Positions 40,858-51,900 of a stretch of 64,000 bases of DNA are shown piece after piece (position 1 is the first letter of the stretch; each line of letters starts with the position of its first letter). The position numbers were made by a program, and so were the translations under genes. The stretch is from Capronia americana (Eukaryota > Ascomycota > Eurotiomycetes > Chaetothyriales > Herpotrichiellaceae), in contig JADWQD010000011.1 in assembly GCA_016110215.1 (NCBI GenBank), forward strand, positions 682,001 through 746,000, given 5' to 3'. The notes under the pieces are model-generated. The model was not told the origin of the DNA, searched no databases, and saw only the letters and a program-made list of their open reading frames with translations.

Positions 40858-42186
40858 TCACCGCACCCATTCGTAGTCCGGCAGGTCGTACTTGTATCCC
40901 TCGGCAAAGGCGCTACCGAACCATCGGTGCGCAAATTCCATAATTCCGCTCCAAGCGATGAGGGCAAAGACATGGTTCCGCAGCCAAATCCCCCACGCCG
41001 TCTGCGGGGCCAGAACACTAGGGATGAGCGGCGGGATCTTCTGCAAGTCCGTGATGATCGGCCTCATCGTCTGCTCGTAACCTGCGAGCCCGGCTGCAAT
41101 GTCGCCCGCGTGTTTGCAGATCTCGCCCGCGAGCACGTACGCGCCGGCCAGAGCAAGCGTCGTGCCCCCTCCAGTCGGGCCGGGCGCGTAGGCCGCATCT
41201 CCGACGAGGACAAACCGGCCCTTGGACAAGCTGGGCAGTTTGACTTGCACGATCTCGGAGGCGTAAAAGTCCGACGAGTCCATCATGCCCCGGAGCACCT
41301 CGTCCGTCTTCCAGCCCGCACCTGCAAAGTGCGAGGCGACGTACTGTTTGAGCGCCGCGTCTCCTTTTGCCGAGGCCTCGCGGAACGGGATCGGCGCCGC
41401 GTGGTCGGTTCGCGGGTGGACGCTCATCAGGGTGACGCGCGTGACGCCCGCAGGGTCAGGTCCCAGGGCGATAAACCGGCCCCCTACTGCCGTGTATGCA
41501 TGTCCGATCTTACTTCCCTGAAGGAGATCTCCCGGCAGGGAGAAGTAAGCGGCCCACGAGTTGACTGGGTGGACGTAGTCGCGCACCCGGCAGCCAAGGC
41601 CCATAGCCCTGGTCCTCGACGTGGCCCCATCACACGCCACAACAAGATCATACTCCCCGGTGGGGAGTTTGCCGTTCATGAATTCCACCGTGACGGGCCC
41701 ATCGTCGTCGTTGTTGTTGTCGCGCATACTAGCCACCTGCTCGCCGAAAACGTACTTGATTCTAGGACCGTGATCTTGGCGGTCATCGTGTTCTTGATCG
41801 TGATCGTCCCCACCGGTCAAAGCATACAAAATGCCCGCCAACTCGCCCCTGAAGATCTCAAACTCACTCACCAAGCTCTGCTGCTCCGGGTTCCCCGTCG
41901 GGCGAATCGTGCCGAACGGTCGCCCCGCGGAATCCACGAAGCTCAACCCCTCGAGCGTCGTGGCCTTGGCCCTCACCGCGTCTTCCATGCCCTTCATCCT
42001 CCGCATGACCGTCACGCCGGCGGTGCGGATGTCGACGCCCTGTCCGTTGGTGCGGAGCGCGGGGAACCGTTCGATGACTGTCACGGTTGCGCCGGCACGC
42101 GCGAACCAATACGCTGCGGTGGGGCCGGCGATGGAGGCCCCGACGACGAGGACGCGGAGCGGGTTGTGGGAGTCGGAATGGGCCAT
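40858..42186 (-). CDS. FAD-dependent monooxygenase (PHBH/TetX-like)
   Basis: A single exon encodes 442 aa. Class A flavin monooxygenase motifs are intact: the dinucleotide fold VLVVGASIAGPTAAYWFARAG, split here across residues 12-32, with a basic RFPALRTNGQGVDIR after it; the DG motif YDLVVACDGATSRTR; and the GD motif GRFVLVGDAAYAPGP followed by TGGGTTLALAGAYVLA. An insertion of Asp/His-rich residues (about 126-140) is low complexity. These enzymes use NAD(P)H and O2 to hydroxylate or epoxidise aromatic, polyketide or antibiotic substrates. No membrane anchor is clear. The gene stands alone among housekeeping neighbours, so detoxification is as likely as biosynthesis. Confidence 0.88.
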   Translation of the reverse strand: MAHSDSHNPLRVLVVGASIAGPTAAYWFARAGATVTVIERFPALRTNGQGVDIRTAGVTVMRRMKGMEDAVRAKATTLEGLSFVDSAGRPFGTIRPTGNPEQQSLVSEFEIFRGELAGILYALTGGDDHDQEHDDRQDHGPRIKYVFGEQVASMRDNNNDDDGPVTVEFMNGKLPTGEYDLVVACDGATSRTRAMGLGCRVRDYVHPVNSWAAYFSLPGDLLQGSKIGHAYTAVGGRFIALGPDPAGVTRVTLMSVHPRTDHAAPIPFREASAKGDAALKQYVASHFAGAGWKTDEVLRGMMDSSDFYASEIVQVKLPSLSKGRFVLVGDAAYAPGPTGGGTTLALAGAYVLAGEICKHAGDIAAGLAGYEQTMRPIITDLQKIPPLIPSVLAPQTAWGIWLRNHVFALIAWSGIMEFAHRWFGSAFAEGYKYDLPDYEWVR

Positions 42187-43213
42187 GTTTCTTTCCTTGG
42201 GTGCGTGAATTCTCGACGTGTTTGTTCGTGGGTCGGTCGATTCGAAGTTGATTGGGCTGTTTGGGTTTCGTCTTCCTTCCTAAGTCGAGTTGTAGTGGGT
42301 TGTGCTGTATGAGTTACGTCTCCTTCCTCTCTCGCTTCCTTTTCCTTCCTTCCTTCCTGTACAATACGCGTTGACCTTGTCGGAAGAAGAAGTTCAGAAA
42401 TCTAACTTATTCACAGTGTCCTTGGTGAGTACTCACGGCATGGACACTGAGAAGACACGAAACGACACCACACGTTCCTCATGAGCACAAGGTCACGTCG
42501 AGACGTGTACATGACGCACACACATATATGTACCTACCTACCTGGTCATAGATCAAATCTAAGAATCGTCATCGTCGGAGTACCTGTTCCCTGGCGGCCG
42601 AGATAAAGAACAGGAGGTATGTACTTGGGATGTCATCACCATGTCCCTTGAGAAACCACGGCATTGTTGACCTCGGATCAATGTCAGGCTCGGGGCCGTC
42701 GATTTCAGGCCCGAGAGCGGGTGTGCTTCACCGTATCCAAGATACGGAGGAGCGAGTAGCCTCTTCCGTACTCGAGACTTCACCTCAGGTCACTCCTCAG
42801 TCTGGCTCAGTCTGCTCAGTGTCCTGGTTGGCGGGGTTGCATGCTTACTTATTACCTGCTGTAAAATATACTGGAGCGAGACGGTTCATTGTGAAAGTGC
42901 GGCCGTGGAGTGGCTCTGAGTGGTAATCTATTGCAGGTCACTTTCCCAGTATTTTGCCGCCACGGGGCAACGAAATCCAAGCCACGCAGCAGAGACTGCT
43001 TTACGACCCAAATCGCCTGCATCTAGCTGTCTATTCATTGATCGAATGGGAGATGTGATAGAGGATACGCACTAGAGGACACGAATATCCTCGTCCTTCG
43101 TCCCCCGTACTACTCAAGGTGTAGCTAGCTCACTACGCTGCATTCACCAAGAGGCACACGAAGAGACAGCTACGACCATATCACGAAACATCAGCTTCGG
43201 GCCCGCAGTCACA
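42187..43213. promoter_or_regulatory. Divergent intergenic, monooxygenase / ipk1
   Basis: 1027 bp between divergent starts (42186 minus and 43214 plus). CT-rich stretches (42311-42360) and a short CA/TA run (42516-42535) are present. No coding frame is supported. Confidence 0.45.
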
Positions 43214-44281
43214 ATGTCAACACCAGAGCATACGCACTATCCGTCTCCGTCATGCCCTTCCGCTCTCAAAGATGCGGCTCTCCAGCTTCACTACCTCGCT
43301 GAAGGGGCTGCGAATATTATCTACAGCGTGTCCGTGCTATCGCCGGAGAGTCTGAAGCATCACTCCCATTGCTGCGTCATGCGTCTACGGAAAGACCTTT
43401 CATTCACGAAGCCCGCACAGGAAGTGATGTCGGACTTCAACACGTCGATACTCCCCTTGTTTGGCGACGAATACAAGGCCCTGCTAATGGAGCAGTCATT
43501 ATATCGACTCTCAGAGGAGATGGTGCAGAAGGCGAACGACGAGTTGAGGGAGATGGATCAAGTGGATGGGTCAGTCCTGCTGGCTGAGGGGGTCAAAGCC
43601 GTGGGAAAGAAGGTCCGACATCCTCACAGACGACATGTCTATCTGCCGTCATACCAGATGGAGCAGTATGGCATTCTGATGCAAAACTTGCAGGGCCCAG
43701 GGATCGACTGGCTCGTCGAATTCAAGCCGAAGTGGTTGGTGCAGAGCCCTAGCGCGCCCTTGGATGCGAGAAACTGTAGGACCTGCGCTCTCAACGCGTC
43801 GAGGAGAAAAGACGGCAAGCATAAAGGGAGAGGTGACTCGGGGTTTTGTCCCTTCGACCTGCTCGTGGAAGCTGAGGAGGAAGATGTTCTAACTCGAGCG
43901 TTGAAGAATATATGGCCGCTTAACGGCGGGATTGACAAGTTTGTGGCCGCGTTCACGAGCAAGGTCCAACCCGCTTTGAGACATCTGCAGAGGCTGGAGC
44001 AGGAGCATGGCTCCGTAGGGTTGGCCGACTTCCAGAACCCAGCCGGCAAGGACTTTGGCGTGGCCATGGCCTTGAGAGACTGTAGTGTCTTCTTGGCGCT
44101 TAGACGCAGCACCACCGAAGGAGTGGATGTTGTTGATGTCAAGTTTGCGGATCTGGATTTGAAGACCACCGAGGGGGGAAAGGTGCAGAAATGGGCAGCG
44201 ATGGAGCAAGAGCTGCTGGACGGCGGATGGTATTATAGTTCAGAAGGGTCGGATTGCTCCTTGAGTCGCGCAAAGCGGTAG
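43214..44281 (+). CDS. ipk1: Inositol-pentakisphosphate 2-kinase (Ipk1)
   Basis: A single exon encodes 355 aa. Family motifs: the nucleotide-binding LHYLAEGAANIIYSV (about 26-40), VMRLRKDL, the core EFKPKWLVQSPSAP followed by RNCRTCALNASRRK (zinc/substrate region), CPFDLL, and the C-terminal VDVVDVKFADLDLKT, which holds the catalytic and metal-binding acidic residues. The enzyme phosphorylates inositol pentakisphosphate at the 2 position to make phytate (InsP6), which supports mRNA export and polyphosphate signalling, in the nucleus. Length and motif order fit filamentous-fungal Ipk1. It is convergent with the lipocalin-like gene, 35 bp apart. Confidence 0.9.
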   Translation: MSTPEHTHYPSPSCPSALKDAALQLHYLAEGAANIIYSVSVLSPESLKHHSHCCVMRLRKDLSFTKPAQEVMSDFNTSILPLFGDEYKALLMEQSLYRLSEEMVQKANDELREMDQVDGSVLLAEGVKAVGKKVRHPHRRHVYLPSYQMEQYGILMQNLQGPGIDWLVEFKPKWLVQSPSAPLDARNCRTCALNASRRKDGKHKGRGDSGFCPFDLLVEAEEEDVLTRALKNIWPLNGGIDKFVAAFTSKVQPALRHLQRLEQEHGSVGLADFQNPAGKDFGVAMALRDCSVFLALRRSTTEGVDVVDVKFADLDLKTTEGGKVQKWAAMEQELLDGGWYYSSEGSDCSLSRAKR

Positions 44282-44316
44282 AATTTCGCAGCATAGCCGT
44301 ATGTCACCATCATCGT

Positions 44317-44868
44317 TTATGACTCGTGTTTGATGGAGAAGATTGTTTCCGCCAGCTTCTGCACGTTGGCGTCCTCGACCGCCCTCAGTTCCTGCTTGAC
44401 TCGCTCCAACAGTGTCTCGGACAATCCACTCTTCTGGCGAGCATAGATATCAATGCCGGCTGGCGTGAACAGGGTCTTCTGGAAGAAAGTGACTGCCCAA
44501 CCGCCATCTTCCTCACCATATCCCAGGACCTGCCAATGGCTGGACGCAATCTTCAGGAGACCTTTCCCACGCCAGTTGTATGCACCTTTTGTTGTGGCAT
44601 CTGGGGTGTCAATGCCCTCGACCTTCTTTTGCTTCGTCGAGTTCAGAGGCTGATATTCAACAAGGTCGTCTAGGATTTCGGCGTTGTGAGGGAGAGGTGT
44701 ATAGGTGATTGTGACATTCTGATTCTTCTTCCACATTGGAAGCGTCGAATGAGTGACGTGCCATTTGCCCTGTAGGAAGGAAACACTTGGGGACACAAAG
44801 TCTTTCGAGGGGGCAGAGGATGTCGTCGGAGGGCGGAAGTTGAGTCCAGTGCTGTCGGCGCGGGCCAT
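44317..44868 (-). CDS. Lipocalin/calycin-like small protein
   Basis: A single exon encodes 183 aa from ATG 44868 (MARADSTGLNFRPP). A lipocalin-like opening FLQGKWHVTHSTLPMWKK (about 33-50) with the Gly-x-Trp motif is followed by alternating beta-type segments: NVTITYTPLP, LDDLVEYQPLN, the Trp-rich YNWRGKGLLKIASSHWQVLG and GGWAVTFFQKTLFTPAGIDI. A C-terminal helix (LLERVKQELRAVEDANVQKL) ends the protein. There is no signal peptide, so it is probably cytosolic. The fold suggests binding of a small hydrophobic ligand; no substrate is known. The family call rests on pattern only. Confidence 0.7.
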   Translation of the reverse strand: MARADSTGLNFRPPTTSSAPSKDFVSPSVSFLQGKWHVTHSTLPMWKKNQNVTITYTPLPHNAEILDDLVEYQPLNSTKQKKVEGIDTPDATTKGAYNWRGKGLLKIASSHWQVLGYGEEDGGWAVTFFQKTLFTPAGIDIYARQKSGLSETLLERVKQELRAVEDANVQKLAETIFSIKHES

Positions 44869-46248
44869 AACGAAAGAAGTCTTGAGGATTGTCAAGGTCA
44901 AACGTTGAGTTTGTTGGTCGACTGAACTCGATCAGGTAGCTGTGAAAGGAGGAATTTGTCGTTGGTGCTGAAACCCTGGTTGTTTCAGTCGCACCTGAAT
45001 TAAAAGACTGAAGGTAATGGAGCGGTCATATTCAGCACCCAGCGATCAGCTACACCACCAAGCCTACCTTTCACTTATATAGCTATCTCTTCGGATAACG
45101 CTTTGTAATCGGAGCAAATAACTATCTATTTTGCATCATGCCGCACGCGATTCTCGAGGACGCGTCGGAGAAAGGTTGCTCTATGTAGCCATATAGCTGA
45201 CTCATGCGCACCTCCATTCGTAACCTAACCTGCTGTAGAACACGACTCACCTCCCACTCACCCACGGCTCACCTTTAACTTACCTTTTAACTCATCTATA
45301 ATCTAACCTTTTCCTGTCCGATAATGACTTCTGTATCGACAACTTGGTGAAAGTCTTGCTGGCGTTTCAGGTTCTCCAGCTTACGACAAAGAACATCCCC
45401 CATACGGCACAAGACTTGCCCATCACGCCGTTAGAGACAAGCACCATCACTTGTACCGTTCATGCTGCTCTCCATGGTGTTTGAATGGAGGAAGCCATAC
45501 AACGTCGAGACACCGACGTTAATTGATTCGAAACTGTCCTGGCCTTAGTGCAAGGGGGAACTCGGGTTACTCAGTATCTTGACCAAAAGCGGATCCCTTG
45601 CTTCAAGCGCACCCCTTTCTAATCGTTTGGACTGGCGAAAGAGTGTTTAGAGAGGGACTGGATAGGTTAGCCATGCACCTAGTCCAGGAGGAGGTGTGGT
45701 AGCCATTTTCTTCTTCTTCGTCGAAGGTCTCCATTGCTCGGCGTGGAACTTCTCTTTCCCTACGCTGGCAGAGCAAATTATCGGCGGATGAGATCTTTGG
45801 CAATTGCAACAATAATCCCTTTCCATTTGGCTTGTCAGCGTTATGTACTAGCTCCTTTGCCTTATGGAGACGACAGGGAGAAGGTTGAAGGTTGAGAGTG
45901 AGGCGAATGTCCCAGGGATCGTCGGGGCCAGAGGTGGCTGTTACGATCGATGCCAGATCTCCTCCAAAGCGATAAGGAGACGATCCAGCCAGCGCTCCCC
46001 TGCTTCCACTCCGAGAGCGGTGACTAAAGGCGTTCTATACCAAGTGCCAACAAGGATTAGTGGCGTCGACGGGCATCAAGCTTAAGAATGGTTCTCAGGA
46101 GTGGAAGACTAAAGGGAAGATACAGCACAGTGGTACACTGGTCGTGAATCTTTAGAGAAACGGTTATAGAATCGATAAATACTTCAGGACCATGGCGCTC
46201 GCCTATGATTTCAGCCTCCCCTCCGGATCAGGATACGCCCGGAGACCG
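44869..46248. other. Long intergenic
   Basis: This 1380-bp stretch lies upstream of the lipocalin-like gene and downstream of the P450 (both minus strand). A CTAAC/CTTAAC-rich patch occurs at about 45225-45310. No supported gene. Confidence 0.45.
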
Positions 46249-48051
46249 TTAGGACAACTCTCGCGGTTTAAGCCGGACTATCAGGCCCGTCTGCTTATTG
46301 AACCAGAAGTTATGCGTTTGCCAGGGTTGTTCAGATACCATTTCTATGCTGAAATGGCGCAGGAACTGGGGGATCAGCTTGTGGAGCTCGGTCAACGAGA
46401 TCTACATGTAGTGACATGGATTGTTAGCAAAGGAGCATACGAGTTGATGAATACCGAATGGAGGGGCGAATCCGCAAACATACATTTTTCCCAATACACG
46501 TTCTTGTCCCGGCTCCGAAATGCAGCATGTGCTTGTTCATCGCGGTGCTGTCGCCCAGGATCCAACGCGAGGGGCGGAACTCGTCGGCGTCCGGCCCAAA
46601 GATGGCCTGGTCGAAGTGGACGACGGCGGCGTTCATGCCGACACGGCATCCCGCCGGGATCAGGCGGTCACAGAGGACGAGCCCACCCTGAGGCACAACG
46701 CGCGGCATCGTGAGCCCGACGCTGGGGTGCAGCCGCATGGCCTCCTTGATGCAGGCACACAGCAGCGGCAGAGCCAGCGCTTCCGAGTACTGGACTGGGC
46801 TGCTGAGCTTCCCTCGTGCGGCCGCGTCGTCCAGCTCCGCCATGAGATCCTGATAGATTGGGGGATTCTTGATCAAATGGTAGATGACCGAGCGCAGGGC
46901 AATCGCCGTGGTATCGGAGCCGGCAAAGCTACAGTATAAGAATAATTATCAGACGAGAATGTTCAACCCACGCCTTCTTGGGACTGAAAGAACGTACATT
47001 GCCACATAAGCTTCGTATGTGATCTCCCCCTCGCCAAAGTCGACCTTCTCACCCTTTTGCTGATGGATCTCGAAGAGCTGCTGGAGAAGGTCTCGCCGGA
47101 TGTCTTGATGGCCGGCCGATAAGGCTTGTTTTCGTCGTGTTACGCAGCCTCGGGCCGCGTTGGCGATGTGGTCGACTGCTTTCAGCCCGTTTCGGACGGC
47201 CGGGCTGAGGACCGCCATCCCGAGGATCAGCGGCCGCACATAGGAGGGTGCCAGCGCGGTCAACGTCAGAACGGGAAGCAGAGTGTCCAGCGAAGCAATG
47301 TAGGACCCGTGGTCCGTCCGATGCTCCATGAAGCCAAACATCTGGCCAAAATACAGCTCGCCGATCACGTCGAATGCGTACCTAGCAGAGAATAAATAGG
47401 TCAGTCCAGCCCCCTTGAGTGTGAGAGATGTCCTCCTAGAAGCAAAGCAAAGAATCAAAAGATTCGATTCCTTTCCTACTCGTACATTTGCAACCATTGG
47501 CCCAAGTCGACGCTCTGGTCGCGCTGCGCGAACTCGGCCATGCGCTGGACGAACAACTCCGAGCACTTATCGATGTACTGCTCGGATTGGAGGACGTTGG
47601 AAAGACTGTACACGTGGTTGACAATCCTTCTTCTCTCCGCATGCAGCTTTTCATCCGTCACGCTGAAGTGGTCGGGATATTTGCTGAATGATTTGTTGCC
47701 CCAGGTTGGGTAGAAATCGGTCTTGCCGATCGGGTTCTGCAGGCGATAGATCTGGGGGATTGCCTCGGGGGACGCGCAGGCTACCTCGTTGGGCGCGATC
47801 CGAATCAGGGGGCCGTGTTGCTGGTGTAGCGCTCGCTGCACATGCTCCATATTGCCCTGCGCGGTCTGGCGCATGATCCACAGCCTCGAGAAGGAGGCGA
47901 GGAAGGGACCAGGGACCTTGGCCAATGGGTGCCATGTCCTGCAATAGACAATCCATCCGACCATGTACAGGAGGGCGATACCGGGCAGGAGGAGCCATGA
48001 TGGGAAAGGAAGGGCCCACGGAGGCCTGGAGACGGCGGTGGCAACAAGCAT
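46249..48051 (-). CDS. Cytochrome P450 monooxygenase (pisatin-demethylase-like group)
   Basis: The model is complement(join(46249..46401,46484..46928,46998..47381,47486..48051)), 515 aa. All three introns (104, 69, 82 nt) have GT-AG ends, and each join restores P450 sequence. An N-terminal anchor (LPFPSWLLLPGIALLYMVGW) and HPLAKVPGPFLASFSRLW give ER attachment. The I-helix has FAGSDTTAI, ExxR is KEAMR, the PERF-like stretch is FRPSRW, and the haem loop is FGAGTRTCIG followed across the last intron by KN-ISLTELHKL. The C-terminus ends NFWFNKQTGLIVRLKP. It belongs to the fungal group that includes pisatin demethylase-like enzymes. The substrate is unknown. It is transcribed in the same direction as the 1158-aa orphan upstream, 865 bp away. 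Confidence 0.92.
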
Positions 48052-48916
48052 GAAGAATGTGAAGTGTCAATCCTCCTCGCTGGGAACCTGGGGAAGAGAA
48101 AGGAGCTGGCAGGGAGAGGGATGCAATCGAGGAAGAGGGCTTACGGAGGTCTCGGTTTTGTTTCTGGCCATCCAGCACCTCTCGACGGTGTCTTGCCTTG
48201 CACACTGTCGTTGCAATTGCCAATGCCGGTGCCAAAGCATTCCTCAATCTGCGGAGGAGGTGGGGGAAGGGAGCCTCCTAAGTAACGATCGGTACCTTCA
48301 GTATGTACCCACGGCGACTACCCGAAAGTCTCTCCCTTCGGACCAACATGATGAGTATGGACGACGAGGGAGATCAACCCCCAGGGGGGAGGATACGAGG
48401 TTTCAGGAACTCAGAGCTCCACCGCACCAGCATTAGTCCTCCACATACCCCCGACCCTAGACCTAGTCCGTCGCTTTACCTGATCCATATTCCTTGGCTT
48501 GCCTCGTCTATTTTCTCGTAGTTCAGAACCCCGTGCGAATCCCCAGACTTCCCCCACATCCTTTTTGCGCGTTCTCGTATTTCTCTGATTCTCGGCATCT
48601 GGGACACGCCCTCAGTCACCACTTGTCCACTGCCACTACCACTAAGCAGCTCTCGGGACACAGACTCTTGTGACGGCACCAGGCCATAATGTAAAGACAC
48701 ACCCGCCGCGCGGAGATCACCTCCCTTACCCATCCAAAGCTGCTGGGCTTATTGCGTAGACTTCTGTAGGATATCCCAGCCCTTTGAACCGACCGCGGCT
48801 TAGATTTGATCGACGGAGTTTTCGTGGTTCTTCGGAACTAGTACACTGTTAAGCAACAGACAAGATTTTTGCGCACGAGAGATGGCTCGGTACGTGTCAC
48901 GACGTGTCTTTGCATT
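48052..48916. promoter_or_regulatory. P450 promoter region
   Basis: 865 bp between the P450 start and the stop of the upstream 1158-aa gene. No gene or clear repeat. Confidence 0.45.
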
Positions 48917-51900
48917 CTACGCAATGAAATACGGCAACTCTGCGGCATTGTAGGAGTTGGGATCCGCCTTGGCCTTCCAGCCCTGGTCGATGGCACATGC
49001 CCAGCACACCTTTTGCTGCTTCTCGGAGTCGTCGTGCCGCGGCAGGACCAGGACGGGAAACCCACGCTGCACGTTTAATGTCGCGGCGGCCAGGCGGGCC
49101 AGCCAGTTGCCCGAGGTGCGGACCACACCGGGCACCTTGGGTCTGTCGAGGTACTCGTCCCAGTTGTCGATGGACTTGAGCATACAACCCGGCTTAGCTT
49201 TCCTTTCGTCAGAGTGCGTGCACTCGAAGCGGTCTGGGTCCTTCATGCGGCGGAAGTGGACGTGGTTCAGGGCGTCGAGGATGTCCAGATCCGCGACCCA
49301 CTGCCCGTCGTTGCCGTGGAGGCTTACCACGGCCTGTCGGAAATGCGCTTCCACGTCCTGCGCACCTTCCTGGCTGAGCGCAATGGGCACGGCGGACCTT
49401 GTAAATGACAGATGCATGGAGGTTGAAGAGTACTTGTCGACGCCGAGTGTCCCGTCAAAAGGCCTGTGGCGAACGAGTTCCACGTTGGGTTGCTTCTTGA
49501 CCTTGGGGTTGGGTGGTGGTACCAGGAACGAAAGACCGGGGCGCCCGATGTTACCGACGACGTGTTTGATCTCTGAGCTTGTCGGCTCCTCAAACGGGTC
49601 GCATAGTAGAGGCATGGCGACGTAAATTGAGTTGGCCACCGATAGAGCCATTACTTCGCCGATTTCGCTGGGGCGCATGTTGCACGCGGGATTTTCCAGC
49701 CGAGCAATGCATGCAAAGGCACTGGGGCGATCCAGCTCATGGGCCAGGAGATTATCTCGGAAGTTGATATAGACCTCCTCTTTGCTTTGGCGACTTTCTG
49801 GGACCCACAGGCCCACGAGAAGCGGTGTCATCACTGTGATGTTGAAAGTGATGTTTCGGGCTTTGGCTTTGCTCTGTTGCTTGGTGGCGATGAGCCATTT
49901 TGCATCGTCCAATGACTCCTCAAACGTGTTGGCAGCCATCGTCGCATGGGGCATCAGCTTGTACAGAGCCGAAATCGCCGAAATGCCTCTCAGCGAGTTG
50001 ACAAGGTCGGATGGTTTGTCCCCCAATCGTATCTCCCGGTGATGTTCTAGGCTGGCGAGGTGATGGAGGAACTTCCTTGGGTGAACGGCATGAGCTTCAA
50101 AGGCTTCTCGAATGACGTCCGGGGATAGTGCTTCTTCTTCCATCTTGGAGCTACCAACTCTATGAAAGACAGCTTCGATCGCCGGATCACCAAACAGAAA
50201 GGCAAATGAGTCATCGTCAGCGCCGTCCCGGCCTTGCCAAAGGAAGCTTCTCTGATCTGCCCGTTGAATTTGCTCTTGATCGAAGTACTGCACCGTCTCC
50301 CCTCTGGCCAGAAGCTCGGCACGACGGGCTTCTTGATCCAAGGACGAGTGAAGCCATCGCGTATGGCCACTGGAGAAGTTATCATCCGGGTGTGTAGGAG
50401 CCGGTAGTGCAGACGCGAATTCGTAACACTCTGCCATATTATCGGACACGAGCAACTTGGATTGTGTCTCATCGATGATCTCCGGCCGAGCAGTCGCTGT
50501 AGACTCATCATTAATTGGGCAAAACTCATCCGTAAACTCGAGACGCCACAGAGGATCTGTAAAGGAAGTAATCTCCAAAGCTGGCGACTCTCCTCTTTCC
50601 TCTTCCGAAGGCGGTAGATTGCCTTCAGCCTCTGTTTCAAGTTCCGGAAACAACGAAGGATAGGTCAGGGTGGAGTCATAAAGAGGAACAGGCCCTTCCC
50701 GGAAAGTGTCTACTTTGTGAGGCGTGGCGACTATTTTCGTCCTCTTAGCAACCCCTCCTCCATGGTTATCGTCGAATCTCCTCTTCCTGGCAGCGGTTTC
50801 CGAATCTGGACCAACCGCACCCTTAACCCGACCGCGGAACGGATGGTGGCGATGTATATACCTTATAACGACGTCTTGATGGTTTAAGCCCGACAGCTTG
50901 ACGTAGGCGCGTAGAACATGGATGACGCCTTCCTCGTGCAGGACGCCTAGGAGGCGCTCCAGGGTGCCGAGACCCAGAAATGGTCCCATTGAGAGGGGTT
51001 CATGGGTGAGAAACAAATCGTGACGCCTCTGGCCTCGTTCAACGAGGCATTCTTTCGCCTCACGCTCCAGGCCCTCAGACGACAGGAGATCACCTGCGGC
51101 GTCAGCAAGCAACTTAAACCACGAGTTACAGCTGGGAAACCTAAGCATCTCCAAATCCGCTAGAAATTCGTCAACGCCGTCGGAATTCGGAAGCGGGCGT
51201 GATTTCGCATGGGTCTCGCTCATTGTGCACAGGAATTCCCACATTCCAGAGATCAATGAGGCTGCCACGCCAATGTCCAGAGGCTGCGGGCCCCAACGCG
51301 ACAGAAAACTGCCCAAAACGACGAGGTTGAATTCTTGCCGTTGCAATCTCAGGGAATTGGTCCCCATGTTCGTTTTCGATAGGACCGGCTCTCCATAGTA
51401 CCGAAGATGGGCGAGGGGCAAGGACCACCGGACTCCATCATGGAACCGGTCGCCCTCGCCGGAAGCTGATCCTTCGATACCGAACGTGACCACTCCGGCT
51501 CTAGGTATCACGGCATCGTCTTGCTCGATATACCTGGTCGACTCCTGCCGCAAGACATACATCTTCGGAAACAGGTGCCAGGATGCCAGACCAAGGACCG
51601 CTGCCCCGTCTTCAACCGCGTATGACATGCCCTCGATGATCTTGTTGACCGTCGTCAGTGCTCTCTTCCAAGCGTTTGTAACACTGTGGTAGACGCCGGG
51701 AGTAACATCAATGGGAAGCTTTGTTTTGTCAACAAGCAAGAGCAAACGAGTCTGTTCTTTCTTCATGGCCTGATCTGCAATATCAAGCCACGCACGCGCG
51801 CTTGCGTCCCATTTGGCAAGGTCATCCCTGGACAATTCGATCCTCGATGCGCCAACCTGTACCAGGTGAAGCGGATCGTCAGGGTCGAGTGTGGCCAAGT

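Noticed and set aside
40609..42312. 567-codon plus-strand open frame opposite the FAD monooxygenase
   Set aside because: It is the complement of a well-supported gene, rich in Arg/His/Pro, has no domain pattern and is explained by GC-rich codon use.
46424..46520. P450 appears truncated just after the haem loop
   Set aside because: The apparent stop lies in an 82-nt GT-AG intron (46402-46483). The next exon restores ISLTELHKL and the normal C-terminus.
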